Source of the DNA: JBDRKE01 sp043814315 | GTDB taxonomy: Bacteria; Omnitrophota; Gorgyraeia; Gygaellales; Profunditerraquicolaceae | Direction of reading: 5' to 3' | DNA: 64,000 nucleotides | NCBI GenBank assembly: GCA_043814315.1 | Contig: JBDRKE010000024.1 | Span: 1 to 64,000 of the forward strand | Shown here: piece after piece, positions 1 to 7,747 of the stretch | Layout: every line of letters starts with the position of its first letter | How positions within the stretch are numbered: position 1 is the first letter of the stretch | Translations under genes and position numbers: made by a program | Notes under the pieces: model-generated | Database searches by the model: none | Told to the model about the DNA's origin: nothing | What the model saw: only the letters and a program-made list of their open reading frames with translations

Positions 1-9
1 GCTTCTCAT
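1..9 (-). CDS. Start of an unidentified gene running off the left edge
   Basis: Only an ATG and two further codons (Met-Arg-Ser) lie in the window, so no function can be given. The start is supported by a strong Shine-Dalgarno sequence (GAGGAGGT) five bases upstream. The start codon and ribosome site sit inside the closing helix of a folded leader, described separately. It would be the next minus-strand gene after the 1097-residue exported protein and is separated from it by a terminator. Confidence 0.4.
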
Positions 10-83
10 GGCATACCTCCTCTGGGCTGCAAGGCCCGGCTAATGGTTATTGTTTGGTTGCAACAACCATTAGGGTATGCCAT
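7..83 (-). promoter_or_regulatory. Three-way-junction leader that buries a ribosome-binding site
   Basis: On the minus strand this forms a 10-bp closing helix (ATGGCATACC with GGTATGCCAT), an 8-bp arm (TAATGGTT with AACCATTA) and a short GGGC/GCCC arm. The 3' strand of the closing helix contains the last bases of the Shine-Dalgarno and the first bases of the start codon, so folding should block translation. I do not recognise it as a known riboswitch class. The function as a translational switch is inferred from geometry only. Confidence 0.5.
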
Positions 84-150
84 TTTTATTGTTTTTCAAA
101 GAACTTTGAAGCGAAAAGCGTACAATTTATTTTACATTATCGGGATAAAT

Positions 151-187
151 AAAAAAAAGGGACGGTTCTGTTTCTAAGAACCGTCCC
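151..187 (-). terminator. Rho-independent terminator after the large exported-protein gene
   Basis: Read on the minus strand, an 11-bp stem (GGGACGGTTCT with AGAACCGTCCC) is followed directly by eight T residues. It lies about 60 bases after the stop codon of the 1097-residue gene, so it is well placed to end that transcript. The GGGACGGTTCT core resembles REP-type palindromes common in environmental genomes, so it may be a domesticated repeat. Confidence 0.75.
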
Positions 188-202
188 AGGGAATCCCGTA
201 TT

Positions 203-232
203 CCGTAGGGGAGGTTTAAACCTCCCCTACGG
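203..232. repeat. Perfect 30-bp palindrome
   Basis: Two 15-base halves (CCGTAGGGGAGGTTT and its complement) form a perfect palindrome with no loop. It lies between the stop codon of the large exported-protein gene and its terminator. It could act as a cruciform, an RNA hairpin that stabilises the 3' end, or a decayed repeat; nothing decides between these. Confidence 0.7.
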
Positions 233-247
233 TTGTGGATAACTTAA

Positions 248-3200
248 TTAAACCGCGTTGGCAGCAACCAGTGCTATCTTAAGCTCTTCGCTTGACTCGC
301 AGCACTCCCCTTCCTGAAGCTTACAGGTCTCTGCCAGGATGGTGAGGATCTCTCCTTGATGCTCCTGGAGTTGGCCTTTTTGCAGGCAGGCGCTCACCAG
401 CTCCTGTACGCGGGCTCCTGAGGGGATGATCCCCCTTGAAACCATCTGATTCAGCTGCTCAATCTCCTGGCTGATATTAAAACTCATCAACGCCGAAGGG
501 CTTAACTGCGGCAGGCGCATATTCAACCCCTCAAAACTTCCCATAGGCTTGATGGTCATAGGGAGAGTGCGGAAGTCAATGCCACCAGTGGTTTCTGGCG
601 CCTTAAGTTTAGCGCTCGTCTCCTGCACCGGCGAGCCGGCGGAAAAGCGCTTTTGTGGTGGATAGATATCATTACCTGATCTCATTATTGCCTGCTTAAC
701 ATACTTATCGATTTCATCGCCCCTAAATCCGGTAGCATAACCAGATATAAATCTTTTAAGCTTAGTAAGGGTCGATCCTTGCTCCATCCTTATAATATCG
801 TTGAGCAGGAAAACCCCTTTTTCTCGAAAATACAAAGTCATCGCTGAAGCAAGCAGACCTGACGAGTCTTTTATTATTTCGCGTTTCTCAGAGTTAAGCG
901 GGAGTTTATTGCCATCCCTGACAATTTCAGATTCCACCTCGCTAGTTTCTAGTCCGACTTTTAGAATTTCGTCTTGAAGAAGAACCCTAAACTTCATTGA
1001 CGCCATAAACCTGTCTGCTCTGACTAAGAATTTCTTGGTTTCATCTTCATTTAAGCTTTCTAAATACCTCTTGCTAATGACACTATTCCAGAAAGATCCC
1101 GTCCGCTCCTTCATATTATCTTCATCCAGAATCCACCGAACGATGTGATAAATCAACTTGTCTGATAGCAAAGAGAAGGCTGATTTTATTTCGATGTCAC
1201 CCATGATAATCTTGCCCTTTTCCGCCAGGCTTAAACCCGCCACTTCTTCAGCAAGCGGCGAGCCGGCGCCTTTATCCTGCACTGGCGCATCCATGGAGAA
1301 GGCTGGGAGTTGACGATTATCCACTGCTTTATGTGTAATTTCAAAGTTAATGCTGCCGGGTATATATGGATATCCCCGGATTACTTCATCGGTAATAAGC
1401 TCATTTAATTCAGCGCGAGAGATATGCTCGCCATCAAGAAATAAATTCTTAAAGACGACGCGAGTTCCTTCTTTATTAGGTATGGGATTTATTTCTATTT
1501 TTTTACCAGTGAGATTAATCAACGTGTCAATCCAGCCATCAACATATTTTTCCTCCGCTAAAGGAATATACATCACTTTATCTTGCTTTTGGCCTCTTTG
1601 ATATGAAGCGATGGCTACATCACGAATTCGCGGTTCCCCATGTACATCTGTAGGCATCTCTGCATAAATTGCGATAAATTGTATTTGTTCCTTATGAAAA
1701 GCCTCAGGAAGCTTTCCCTCTGGAAATACTGATTTATAAAATTCTCTAGTTTCCGGTGAGTCTTTTAAATAAATATGCGTATACATTCCGTCAAGGAGAG
1801 CTGCCTGAGAGAAGGCTTCCTGTTGGCCAATAATGCTTTTGAATTCATCGGGAACTTTCGGGAGGTCGAAAGTATACAGGATATCTAACCGATGTTCATT
1901 TGCTGATTCCTGAGCAATAGCTGTGATAGCCTGTTTTTCGTTCTTGCTATTTTCAAAGTTTATGATAACTTCGCTGCCATTCTTAGAGTTGGCGATCCTG
2001 ACTTCCGCGGGAAATTTAATAACGTGTCTTTCACTGTCGAAATTAATCATAGCAATATTACTTTTCATTAACAGAAGAGTTAAATAATCTGAATAATCAA
2101 CAGGGAAATTTGCGAGTTCAATAATTATCCCTCTATCTAACACTATTGCCGGTATAAGCGCTTCTCTTTTTTCATTGACGGCGATTAATAGTTTTGCGCC
2201 CTCGGCGCCCAATTTCATTTGACCTTTATCAAGAGCCAGTCCTGCTTTTTGAATCAGGCTCGTTAATGCCTCAGCTGTTTTAGAATCAGTTATATCAATG
2301 GGGACCTGGCCCCAAGCAATGTCATCTCCATCTGCGTCTATTCTTCCTAATTCTTCATGTTCTTTTATATTCAATTTGAGTTGAAATGTCATCGGCGAGC
2401 TGGTTCCGGTAATTCCATCTTTTACATTTCCATAGAATGAAGCATTCCCCTGAAGCAATCCTAATAAGGTATCCGTTCTACCACCCTGCACTCCATTTTG
2501 CGTGTTAATGGCGCTACTGGCCATCTGTATCCCCCCGCTAAAGTAACTCCGGATGACCTGGCCTGTGGGAGTCTGAACCGTCTCCTGGATATTGTATTCT
2601 CCATCCTTAAATGACTTCTGGTATTCCTTAAAATAGGTGGCCTTGGACCAGGGATGAGCAGAGGTTAGGCCGGTTAAATTCAGGGTATTGATACGCGAGG
2701 CGTAACCTCCGGAAAGACCTTCGAACTTATTCTTAAACCAGCGGGAGAGGATCAGGGAATAATACACTTGACGAAGACCAGCATAACACTTGGAGCTGTT
2801 AACCTCTTTGGTCAGCTTTGGGATAATCAATTCCCGGATTAACTCTGAAGAATATTCATTAAGGGCTTTAAGGCGGGGATCCTTGAAATTGTAGACAGCC
2901 GAGTCCTTGAGCAGGTCCTGCTCCAGGAGCACTTTAAGGGTGGCCTTATAGACATAGGCCGCGGTGTCTGTCTCATGGATGATAATCTCCCCCGGCACAA
3001 TCCAAGGCCGGGTTAAGGCGGGGATATTCAAATTCTCATTGCCAAATAGCTCCTCGGCCTTCTTGTATAATCTGTTCCAGTACTCCTTGCCTTCGGGAGT
3101 CTTCGGAGAGGTTAAGCCGGCTGTGTCTTTCTTGAGCTGCAGGTCTGCCTCCAGCATGATCCTGCCCACGTCTGTCTGGGCGAGGTAATCATCAATCATA

Positions 3201-3541
3201 GAATCCTGGGAATCAGGCCGCAGGTTCACCCAAAAGCTTTCATTGTGCAAGGTTAAGCCGACTAAGAAGTAATTCAACAGGTCCTGGGCTGACACCTGAA
3301 TTTCGTCGAGGGGCTTGTTTTTGGCATCCCCTTTCTCTACCAGGAGCTTAAAGTTGTGCTGGCTGATATCGTAGCTAAAATAGCGCAGGTGCACAGGACG
3401 GAATTTGTCAATGGTCATGCCGGGATGCATCCTGGCCAGATAGCCGGAGAGGTTCAACTCCGTTGCCGCCACCTGGGCAAACGCGGTCTGCTGGAAGAGT
3501 AAGCCGAAGGATAAGATGAGTGAGGTGAGTTTGCGTAACAT
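248..3541 (-). CDS. Giant exported protein of unknown function, probably Omnitrophota-specific
   Basis: The 1097-residue product has a Sec signal peptide (basic MLRK, hydrophobic core, likely cleavage after AFA at residue 22). It appears modular: an N-terminal block with FRPVHLR near residue 47, then linkers of the form SSPM (381), AGSPL (759) and AGSPV (968). The C-terminal module starts at GGIDFRTLPM (986) and ends in a Cys-containing tail (CKLQEGECC). From memory, similar N- and C-terminal modules recur in large Omnitrophota proteins, but I could not search for this. No catalytic motif, sorting signal or further membrane segment is evident. It follows ftsA where ftsZ is often found, but has its own promoter, leader hairpins and terminator, so it is probably a separate transcript. 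Confidence 0.8.
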   Translation of the reverse strand: MLRKLTSLILSFGLLFQQTAFAQVAATELNLSGYLARMHPGMTIDKFRPVHLRYFSYDISQHNFKLLVEKGDAKNKPLDEIQVSAQDLLNYFLVGLTLHNESFWVNLRPDSQDSMIDDYLAQTDVGRIMLEADLQLKKDTAGLTSPKTPEGKEYWNRLYKKAEELFGNENLNIPALTRPWIVPGEIIIHETDTAAYVYKATLKVLLEQDLLKDSAVYNFKDPRLKALNEYSSELIRELIIPKLTKEVNSSKCYAGLRQVYYSLILSRWFKNKFEGLSGGYASRINTLNLTGLTSAHPWSKATYFKEYQKSFKDGEYNIQETVQTPTGQVIRSYFSGGIQMASSAINTQNGVQGGRTDTLLGLLQGNASFYGNVKDGITGTSSPMTFQLKLNIKEHEELGRIDADGDDIAWGQVPIDITDSKTAEALTSLIQKAGLALDKGQMKLGAEGAKLLIAVNEKREALIPAIVLDRGIIIELANFPVDYSDYLTLLLMKSNIAMINFDSERHVIKFPAEVRIANSKNGSEVIINFENSKNEKQAITAIAQESANEHRLDILYTFDLPKVPDEFKSIIGQQEAFSQAALLDGMYTHIYLKDSPETREFYKSVFPEGKLPEAFHKEQIQFIAIYAEMPTDVHGEPRIRDVAIASYQRGQKQDKVMYIPLAEEKYVDGWIDTLINLTGKKIEINPIPNKEGTRVVFKNLFLDGEHISRAELNELITDEVIRGYPYIPGSINFEITHKAVDNRQLPAFSMDAPVQDKGAGSPLAEEVAGLSLAEKGKIIMGDIEIKSAFSLLSDKLIYHIVRWILDEDNMKERTGSFWNSVISKRYLESLNEDETKKFLVRADRFMASMKFRVLLQDEILKVGLETSEVESEIVRDGNKLPLNSEKREIIKDSSGLLASAMTLYFREKGVFLLNDIIRMEQGSTLTKLKRFISGYATGFRGDEIDKYVKQAIMRSGNDIYPPQKRFSAGSPVQETSAKLKAPETTGGIDFRTLPMTIKPMGSFEGLNMRLPQLSPSALMSFNISQEIEQLNQMVSRGIIPSGARVQELVSACLQKGQLQEHQGEILTILAETCKLQEGECCESSEELKIALVAANAV

Positions 3542-3564
3542 TTAAAACCTCCTATAAACAAAAT

Positions 3565-3634
3565 GTCCGGACTGACCCTAAGTCAATCCGGACTAAAATT
3601 CGTGGCTATCTTGAGTCCTCCATTTACCTCAAGA
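3565..3634 (-). promoter_or_regulatory. Leader hairpins of the large exported-protein gene
   Basis: Between promoter and start codon the minus-strand RNA can form TCTTGAG/CTCAAGA (3609-3634) and then a stronger 12-bp stem GTCCGGATTGAC/GTCAGTCCGGAC (3565-3593). The second is followed by ATTTTGTTTATAGG and then the AGGAGG ribosome site. The second stem followed by a T-rich run could be a weak attenuator. No known riboswitch was recognised. Confidence 0.5.
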
Positions 3635-3664
3635 AAACCGGATCCTTGCTTTTATGTATAGAGA

Positions 3665-3693
3665 AATATAACCTAAATTCAAGCTTTTGTCAA
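3665..3693 (-). promoter_or_regulatory. Near-consensus sigma-70-type promoter for the large exported-protein gene
   Basis: On the minus strand TTGACA and TATATT are separated by 17 bases. It begins one base after the ftsA stop codon, so the exported-protein gene is transcribed independently of the dcw operon or in addition to read-through. Confidence 0.8.
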
Positions 3694-3694
3694 G

Positions 3695-4951
3695 CTAAAA
3701 ATATTCCTGATATATTTCTCTGGCTCTGCTGAATGTCTTGGTTATGATATTGCTGGTTAGCGGACTGGCCATAGGTAAAAATCCTAACGTATTTTCTTCC
3801 AGCGCCTCACAGATCATGCCTAAAGAAGTAAGGTAGGTTAAATACTTCATTCCGGAAAGCTTATCATCTTCTTTGATGAAAGGCGCTATCTGGGGATGAG
3901 AAACACAGCTCAATCTGACAGGAATCGATAAGGCATTTTCCAGTGTTTCTATAAAACCTTCCAACAACACGGTTCTGCCGGCTACGACAAAATGGTTCAC
4001 CTCATAATTGGGAATCTTATTCTCCACGGCCTCTTTGATGTAAGAACAGATGGATGTTGCCGCCGATGCGATAATCTCTGAAACCAGCCTTTGTTTGATG
4101 GGCTTATAGAGGTCGCTCTTTTTGACCAGAATCTCTTTATCTTCACCGATCTCTGCGGGATCGGCAATGATACCGTGGGAGCGCTTGATTTCTTCTGCCA
4201 ACTCAAAGGGAATCTTCAGCGCCTCCTGAAGCCTTACAGTCAGATCATAGCCCCCAAAAGAAAGAATCTGGATATCCTTCAGCAATCCTGAGCTAAAAAG
4301 CAAAAGTTCTGTCGTATCGCTGCCTATATCGCAGAATACGATGTTTGCCTCTTTCAGCTCTTTATTAAAAATAAGTTTGCTGGTCGCCAGTCCCGAGAAA
4401 AAAAGGTTCTTTATTTCATATCCGGCCTGGTGGATGGCGCGACTGAGGCTTTGTATCGAGGCAACCCGGCCACAGATCAAATACAAATCCACCTCCAGCT
4501 TATGGCTGTAGAGGCCAATAGGATTGATGATATTGCTCTTGGAATCTATCGCATAGGCGCAAGGTACCGTGTGGACGATTTCTTCATTGAGACTTGAGCC
4601 TAAGATGCGTGCCTGCTCATTAGCGTTTTGAACGTCCGATGCCGTGATGACTTTATTACCCCTCTCGGCAAGCGGCACAATTGCGCGGCTGTGCCTGGTG
4701 ACGACATCCTCTCCCGAAATATTGACGTTGATGAATTTTATTTTGATGCCGGAGTGCGCCCTCAAGCTTTTAAGAAGCTTACTGACCGTATCGATAAGGC
4801 TTGTTGAATCGACGATGATTCCGTTTTTTATGCCTTTGGAAGGAATACTTTCAAAGAAAATATCCGTGACACGTTTTCTTTTAACCACAGCCACGCAAGC
4901 CGCACACTTGCTTGAGCCGATATCTAACGCACAGATATAACTATCGAACAT
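3695..4951 (-). CDS. ftsA: Cell division protein FtsA
   Basis: FtsA is the actin-like ATPase that tethers FtsZ to the membrane and recruits later divisome proteins. The 418-residue product begins MFDSYICALDIGSSKCA, the phosphate-1 loop of the actin fold, and carries the phosphate-2 loop CDIGSDTTELL further on. A longer reading from 5047 adds 32 residues encoded by a repetitive TCGATAG tract and is rejected. It is the last gene of the dcw cluster, preceded by ftsQ. ftsZ, the usual downstream neighbour, is not in the window. The C-terminus (AREIYQEYF) lacks an obvious long amphipathic helix, so its membrane attachment is uncertain. Confidence 0.92.
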   Translation of the reverse strand: MFDSYICALDIGSSKCAACVAVVKRKRVTDIFFESIPSKGIKNGIIVDSTSLIDTVSKLLKSLRAHSGIKIKFINVNISGEDVVTRHSRAIVPLAERGNKVITASDVQNANEQARILGSSLNEEIVHTVPCAYAIDSKSNIINPIGLYSHKLEVDLYLICGRVASIQSLSRAIHQAGYEIKNLFFSGLATSKLIFNKELKEANIVFCDIGSDTTELLLFSSGLLKDIQILSFGGYDLTVRLQEALKIPFELAEEIKRSHGIIADPAEIGEDKEILVKKSDLYKPIKQRLVSEIIASAATSICSYIKEAVENKIPNYEVNHFVVAGRTVLLEGFIETLENALSIPVRLSCVSHPQIAPFIKEDDKLSGMKYLTYLTSLGMICEALEENTLGFLPMASPLTSNIITKTFSRAREIYQEYF

Positions 4952-4989
4952 TGTTATAGAAGTTCTTAAATCCCAAATGCAGGAAATAG

Positions 4990-5110
4990 CTATGGGTCGA
5001 TAGTCGATAGCCGATAGCCGATAGTAAAACCATAGGCCATTGACCATAGACTATAGACCCGTCTTTTTTAAGTTCTGTTTGGGATTTGGTGCTTGGGATT
5101 TGGGATTTCA
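4990..5110. repeat. TCGATAG-type short tandem repeats plus family C remnant
   Basis: The gap between ftsQ and ftsA holds near-tandem heptamers (TCGATAG, CCGATAG) and the mirrored CCATAGACTATAGACC stretch, followed by GGGATTTGG-type repeats of the family C type. Nothing here looks coding or promoter-like. Confidence 0.6.
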
Positions 5111-5902
5111 TTATCTTGTATCCTTCAGCTTAATAACGGGTTCCTTGAATCGCAGGTCTATGTATTTTATATTATTCCATTCCTTCTTTGCGGCGACCAT
5201 AAGGTTAGCTAACACAGCAACCTTGTACCCGACTCTATCCGAGCTCAACTTGACTTCCAGCCCTTCATAACGCAGGGTGCTATCGATATATTCATAATCG
5301 CTTGTGCCCGGTATAACAAAAACGCAAGCATTGGTCGTATTGGGAACGTCTATTTTTCTGATTTTATAATCTCTCAATACCTTGTTCCTTTTGGCTTCTT
5401 TTATAATACTTAAAGCAAACTCCAGCTCCTTGATATTGTATTTTTGCCCGATTTTAGGCCCAAAAATTTTGGTTTCCATCCCTAGGATAACAGGCAAACC
5501 GTATTCCTGCGAGTCAACAAGAGCAGGAACCTCAAAAAGCACCTGATCCTCATCCAGGGCGAAGACCCTGTATAATTTTATCAAAGCCACTGGCTTCCTT
5601 TTTATGAGGTTGATAAAAATTCTGTTGGGTAAAATCCTGACCATCCGAATTCTTTTGCATTCAGGGAAGTATTGTAAAATATTTCTGGACTCTTGCCTTA
5701 AATCTAAACTCAGCAAGTTTCTGCCTTTTAAGTAAGAAAAATCAATGGTGGTATCGTCCCTGGTTAATACTTCTGTGATCTTAAATTGGTCGGAGGTTCT
5801 TAAGAATCTCCAGGTATAGATTACAATAAATGTCAAAGTAAGAAGAATTGTGGCATAAAAACATATCCGTTTAAAGGGAATCTTCAACTTATTCTTTTTC
5901 AT
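5111..5902 (-). CDS. ftsQ: Cell division protein FtsQ (POTRA domain)
   Basis: FtsQ/DivIB links the early and late divisome through the periplasmic FtsQ-L-B complex. The 263-residue product has a short basic cytoplasmic tail, one membrane helix (about residues 11-30), a POTRA-like domain (about 35-105, with the FPECKRIRMVRILPNRIFINL stretch shortened to its key P-N-R pattern) and a beta domain ending LRFKEPVIKLK, typical of the family. It overlaps the ddl end by 14 bases. Its place between ddl and ftsA is the classical one. Confidence 0.85.
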   Translation of the reverse strand: MKKNKLKIPFKRICFYATILLTLTFIVIYTWRFLRTSDQFKITEVLTRDDTTIDFSYLKGRNLLSLDLRQESRNILQYFPECKRIRMVRILPNRIFINLIKRKPVALIKLYRVFALDEDQVLFEVPALVDSQEYGLPVILGMETKIFGPKIGQKYNIKELEFALSIIKEAKRNKVLRDYKIRKIDVPNTTNACVFVIPGTSDYEYIDSTLRYEGLEVKLSSDRVGYKVAVLANLMVAAKKEWNNIKYIDLRFKEPVIKLKDTR

Positions 5903-6866
5903 AAGCGATTTTTATCAATTCAAGGCATAAGGTGCCGAACTCTATACCGACGGCCTTAGCGGCTTTAGGCAGCAGGCTCGTAGATGTCAGGCCGGGGATC
6001 GTATTGACCTCCAAAACAACGACATCATTATAGTCGCTTAAAATCATATCCACCCTGGAGAACCCCCTACAACCTAAAAGTTGATGGGCCCACAAGGCAG
6101 CTGTGCTTACTTTCTCGGCAATACCCTCTTCTAACGGGGCCGGCACCGCATAGTCTGTCATGCCGGGTTGATATTTTGCCTCATAATCAAAAAAGAGATT
6201 TCTCGGGATAATCTCTATGACAGGGAGGCTTTGCCGATTGAGTATGCCTACCGTCACCTCCCTTCCTTTTATGTACTCCTCCATAAGGATTCTATCATCA
6301 AAAGTAAATGCCAGATCAATGGCTTTCTTTAACTTGTCCTTTTCGCGAACAATAGATAATCCTATACTTGAGCCCTGGGTCACTGGTTTAATAACCAAAG
6401 GGAAGTTCAGGCGAGGGTCAAGTTCTAATTCCCCGTGATAGGAGGCCCTGTCTAATAATTTATATTGGGGCACTCGTAATCCATGGGATTCAAATATCGA
6501 GCGCGAAGCCGCCTTATCCATGGCTAACTGGCTTGCCCGGACGCCAGAACCCGTATAGGGAATTTTCATCGTCTCCAAAATATCCTGGATCTGTCCGTCT
6601 TCTCCAAAACGGCCGTGCAGAGCTAAAAAGGCGCAGTCTATTCTTTTTGATTTTAGCAATTTTACATTTTCTTCAACGCTATCCGTCGTGATGTCAATAG
6701 CCAGAACCTCCAGCTCCAGGGATTTGAGGGCTTCATAAACCGCACTCCCCGACTTCAGCGAAATCTCTCTCTCTGAAGAAAGGCCGCCCATTAAAACGCC
6801 TATTGTGCCAAAATTGTTGCTGGTCCTTGGGCTCGTGAGTGCACCGGTTCTCTGATTCATCGCCAT
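5889..6866 (-). CDS. ddl: D-alanine--D-alanine ligase
   Basis: Ddl makes D-Ala-D-Ala for the peptidoglycan pentapeptide using ATP. The 325-residue ATP-grasp protein shows the N-terminal VLMGGLSSEREISL motif, the glycine-rich loop near TQGSSIGLS and the C-terminal metal/substrate motif EVNTIPGLTSTSLLP. Two Met codons lie close together: the first overlaps murB by 10 bases; the second, two codons later, gives a classic ATGA stop-start overlap and may be the true start. It lies in the murC-murB-ddl-ftsQ-ftsA order found in many bacteria. Confidence 0.93.
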   Translation of the reverse strand: MAMNQRTGALTSPRTSNNFGTIGVLMGGLSSEREISLKSGSAVYEALKSLELEVLAIDITTDSVEENVKLLKSKRIDCAFLALHGRFGEDGQIQDILETMKIPYTGSGVRASQLAMDKAASRSIFESHGLRVPQYKLLDRASYHGELELDPRLNFPLVIKPVTQGSSIGLSIVREKDKLKKAIDLAFTFDDRILMEEYIKGREVTVGILNRQSLPVIEIIPRNLFFDYEAKYQPGMTDYAVPAPLEEGIAEKVSTAALWAHQLLGCRGFSRVDMILSDYNDVVVLEVNTIPGLTSTSLLPKAAKAVGIEFGTLCLELIKIAYEKE

Positions 6867-7747
6867 ATTCTTATTTCCGGCTCTAGATTTATATCAAATT
6901 TGCGCTTGACCTTTTTTTTCATTATGTTCATCAATTTTAAAACATCGCTGCAACGCGCCGAGCGAAGGTTTAATATGAAATTGGCGTGCCTTTTGGATAC
7001 AACGGCACCGCCGCTTTCCTTTCCCTTTAACCCGCACAGATCTATCAATCGGCCGGCAGTATATCCGGGAGGATTACGAAATATGCATCCGGCGTTAGGA
7101 GCCAAGCTGTCTTGAGTGTTTTTACGCAACGCCAGATATCTTTTTATAAGGCCGTTTATTTCTTTTTTGCTCTTCTTATGAAGCCTCAGGCGCGCGCTTA
7201 AAATGATATATTTTGCCAGACTTGACTTTCTATAACCGAATCTGATCTGTTTTTTATTTAAAACTTTTATCTTTCCATTATAATTCATAACCTTGACTTT
7301 TTCCACTAAATTACCTAAGGCCTGACCCCAGGCGCCGGCGTTCATGGCCAGGGCCCCTCCTACGGTGCCGGGTATACCGGCCAGAAATTCTGCCCCTGAC
7401 AAAGAATGGTTTTTGGCTAACTGTACCAATCGGCCAAGAGACAAACCGCTATTCACAGTCAGGAGGTTGCCGGATATGGATGCTTTTTTAAAAAAGGGCG
7501 CATTAAACTTCACCACTACAGCCTCAACACCCCTGTCGCTGGCAAGGATGTTGCTGCCCCTGCCCATCAAGAGAACAGGAATCTTTTGAATTCTCGCCCA
7601 GGCGACCAATGCCTTCAGGTCCTTTAAGCCCCTGGGTTCAATAAAAAATTGCGCCGGTCCTCCGATTCGAAAAGTTGTGTGTTTGGCCAGCGGTTCTTTC
7701 CGTTTAATCCTTCCTTTGATTGTGTCAAACACGCTCCCTTTCATCAT
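6857..7747 (-). CDS. murB: UDP-N-acetylenolpyruvoylglucosamine reductase
   Basis: MurB reduces UDP-GlcNAc-enolpyruvate to UDP-MurNAc with NADPH and FAD. The 296-residue product has the FAD-binding GRGSN motif at 62-66 and IPGTVGGALAMNAGAWG near 125-141, and is of the shorter type II architecture. The catalytic proton donor, usually Ser in an AGS(V/I)F-type motif, is Cys here (NAGCIFRNPPG, Cys221). Cys at this position is chemically plausible and I believe it occurs in other lineages, but this was not checked. It overlaps murC by four bases and ddl by ten. Confidence 0.93.
   Translation of the reverse strand: MMKGSVFDTIKGRIKRKEPLAKHTTFRIGGPAQFFIEPRGLKDLKALVAWARIQKIPVLLMGRGSNILASDRGVEAVVVKFNAPFFKKASISGNLLTVNSGLSLGRLVQLAKNHSLSGAEFLAGIPGTVGGALAMNAGAWGQALGNLVEKVKVMNYNGKIKVLNKKQIRFGYRKSSLAKYIILSARLRLHKKSKKEINGLIKRYLALRKNTQDSLAPNAGCIFRNPPGYTAGRLIDLCGLKGKESGGAVVSKRHANFILNLRSARCSDVLKLMNIMKKKVKRKFDINLEPEIRIWR

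Noticed and set aside
7..83. Cyclic-di-GMP or preQ1 riboswitch
   Set aside because: Superficial GGGC-GCCC and A-rich similarity only; conserved core bases of both classes are missing.
4952..5047. 32-residue N-terminal extension of FtsA
   Set aside because: Encoded by TCGATAG repeats; the actin-fold start MFDSYICALDIGSS needs no extension.
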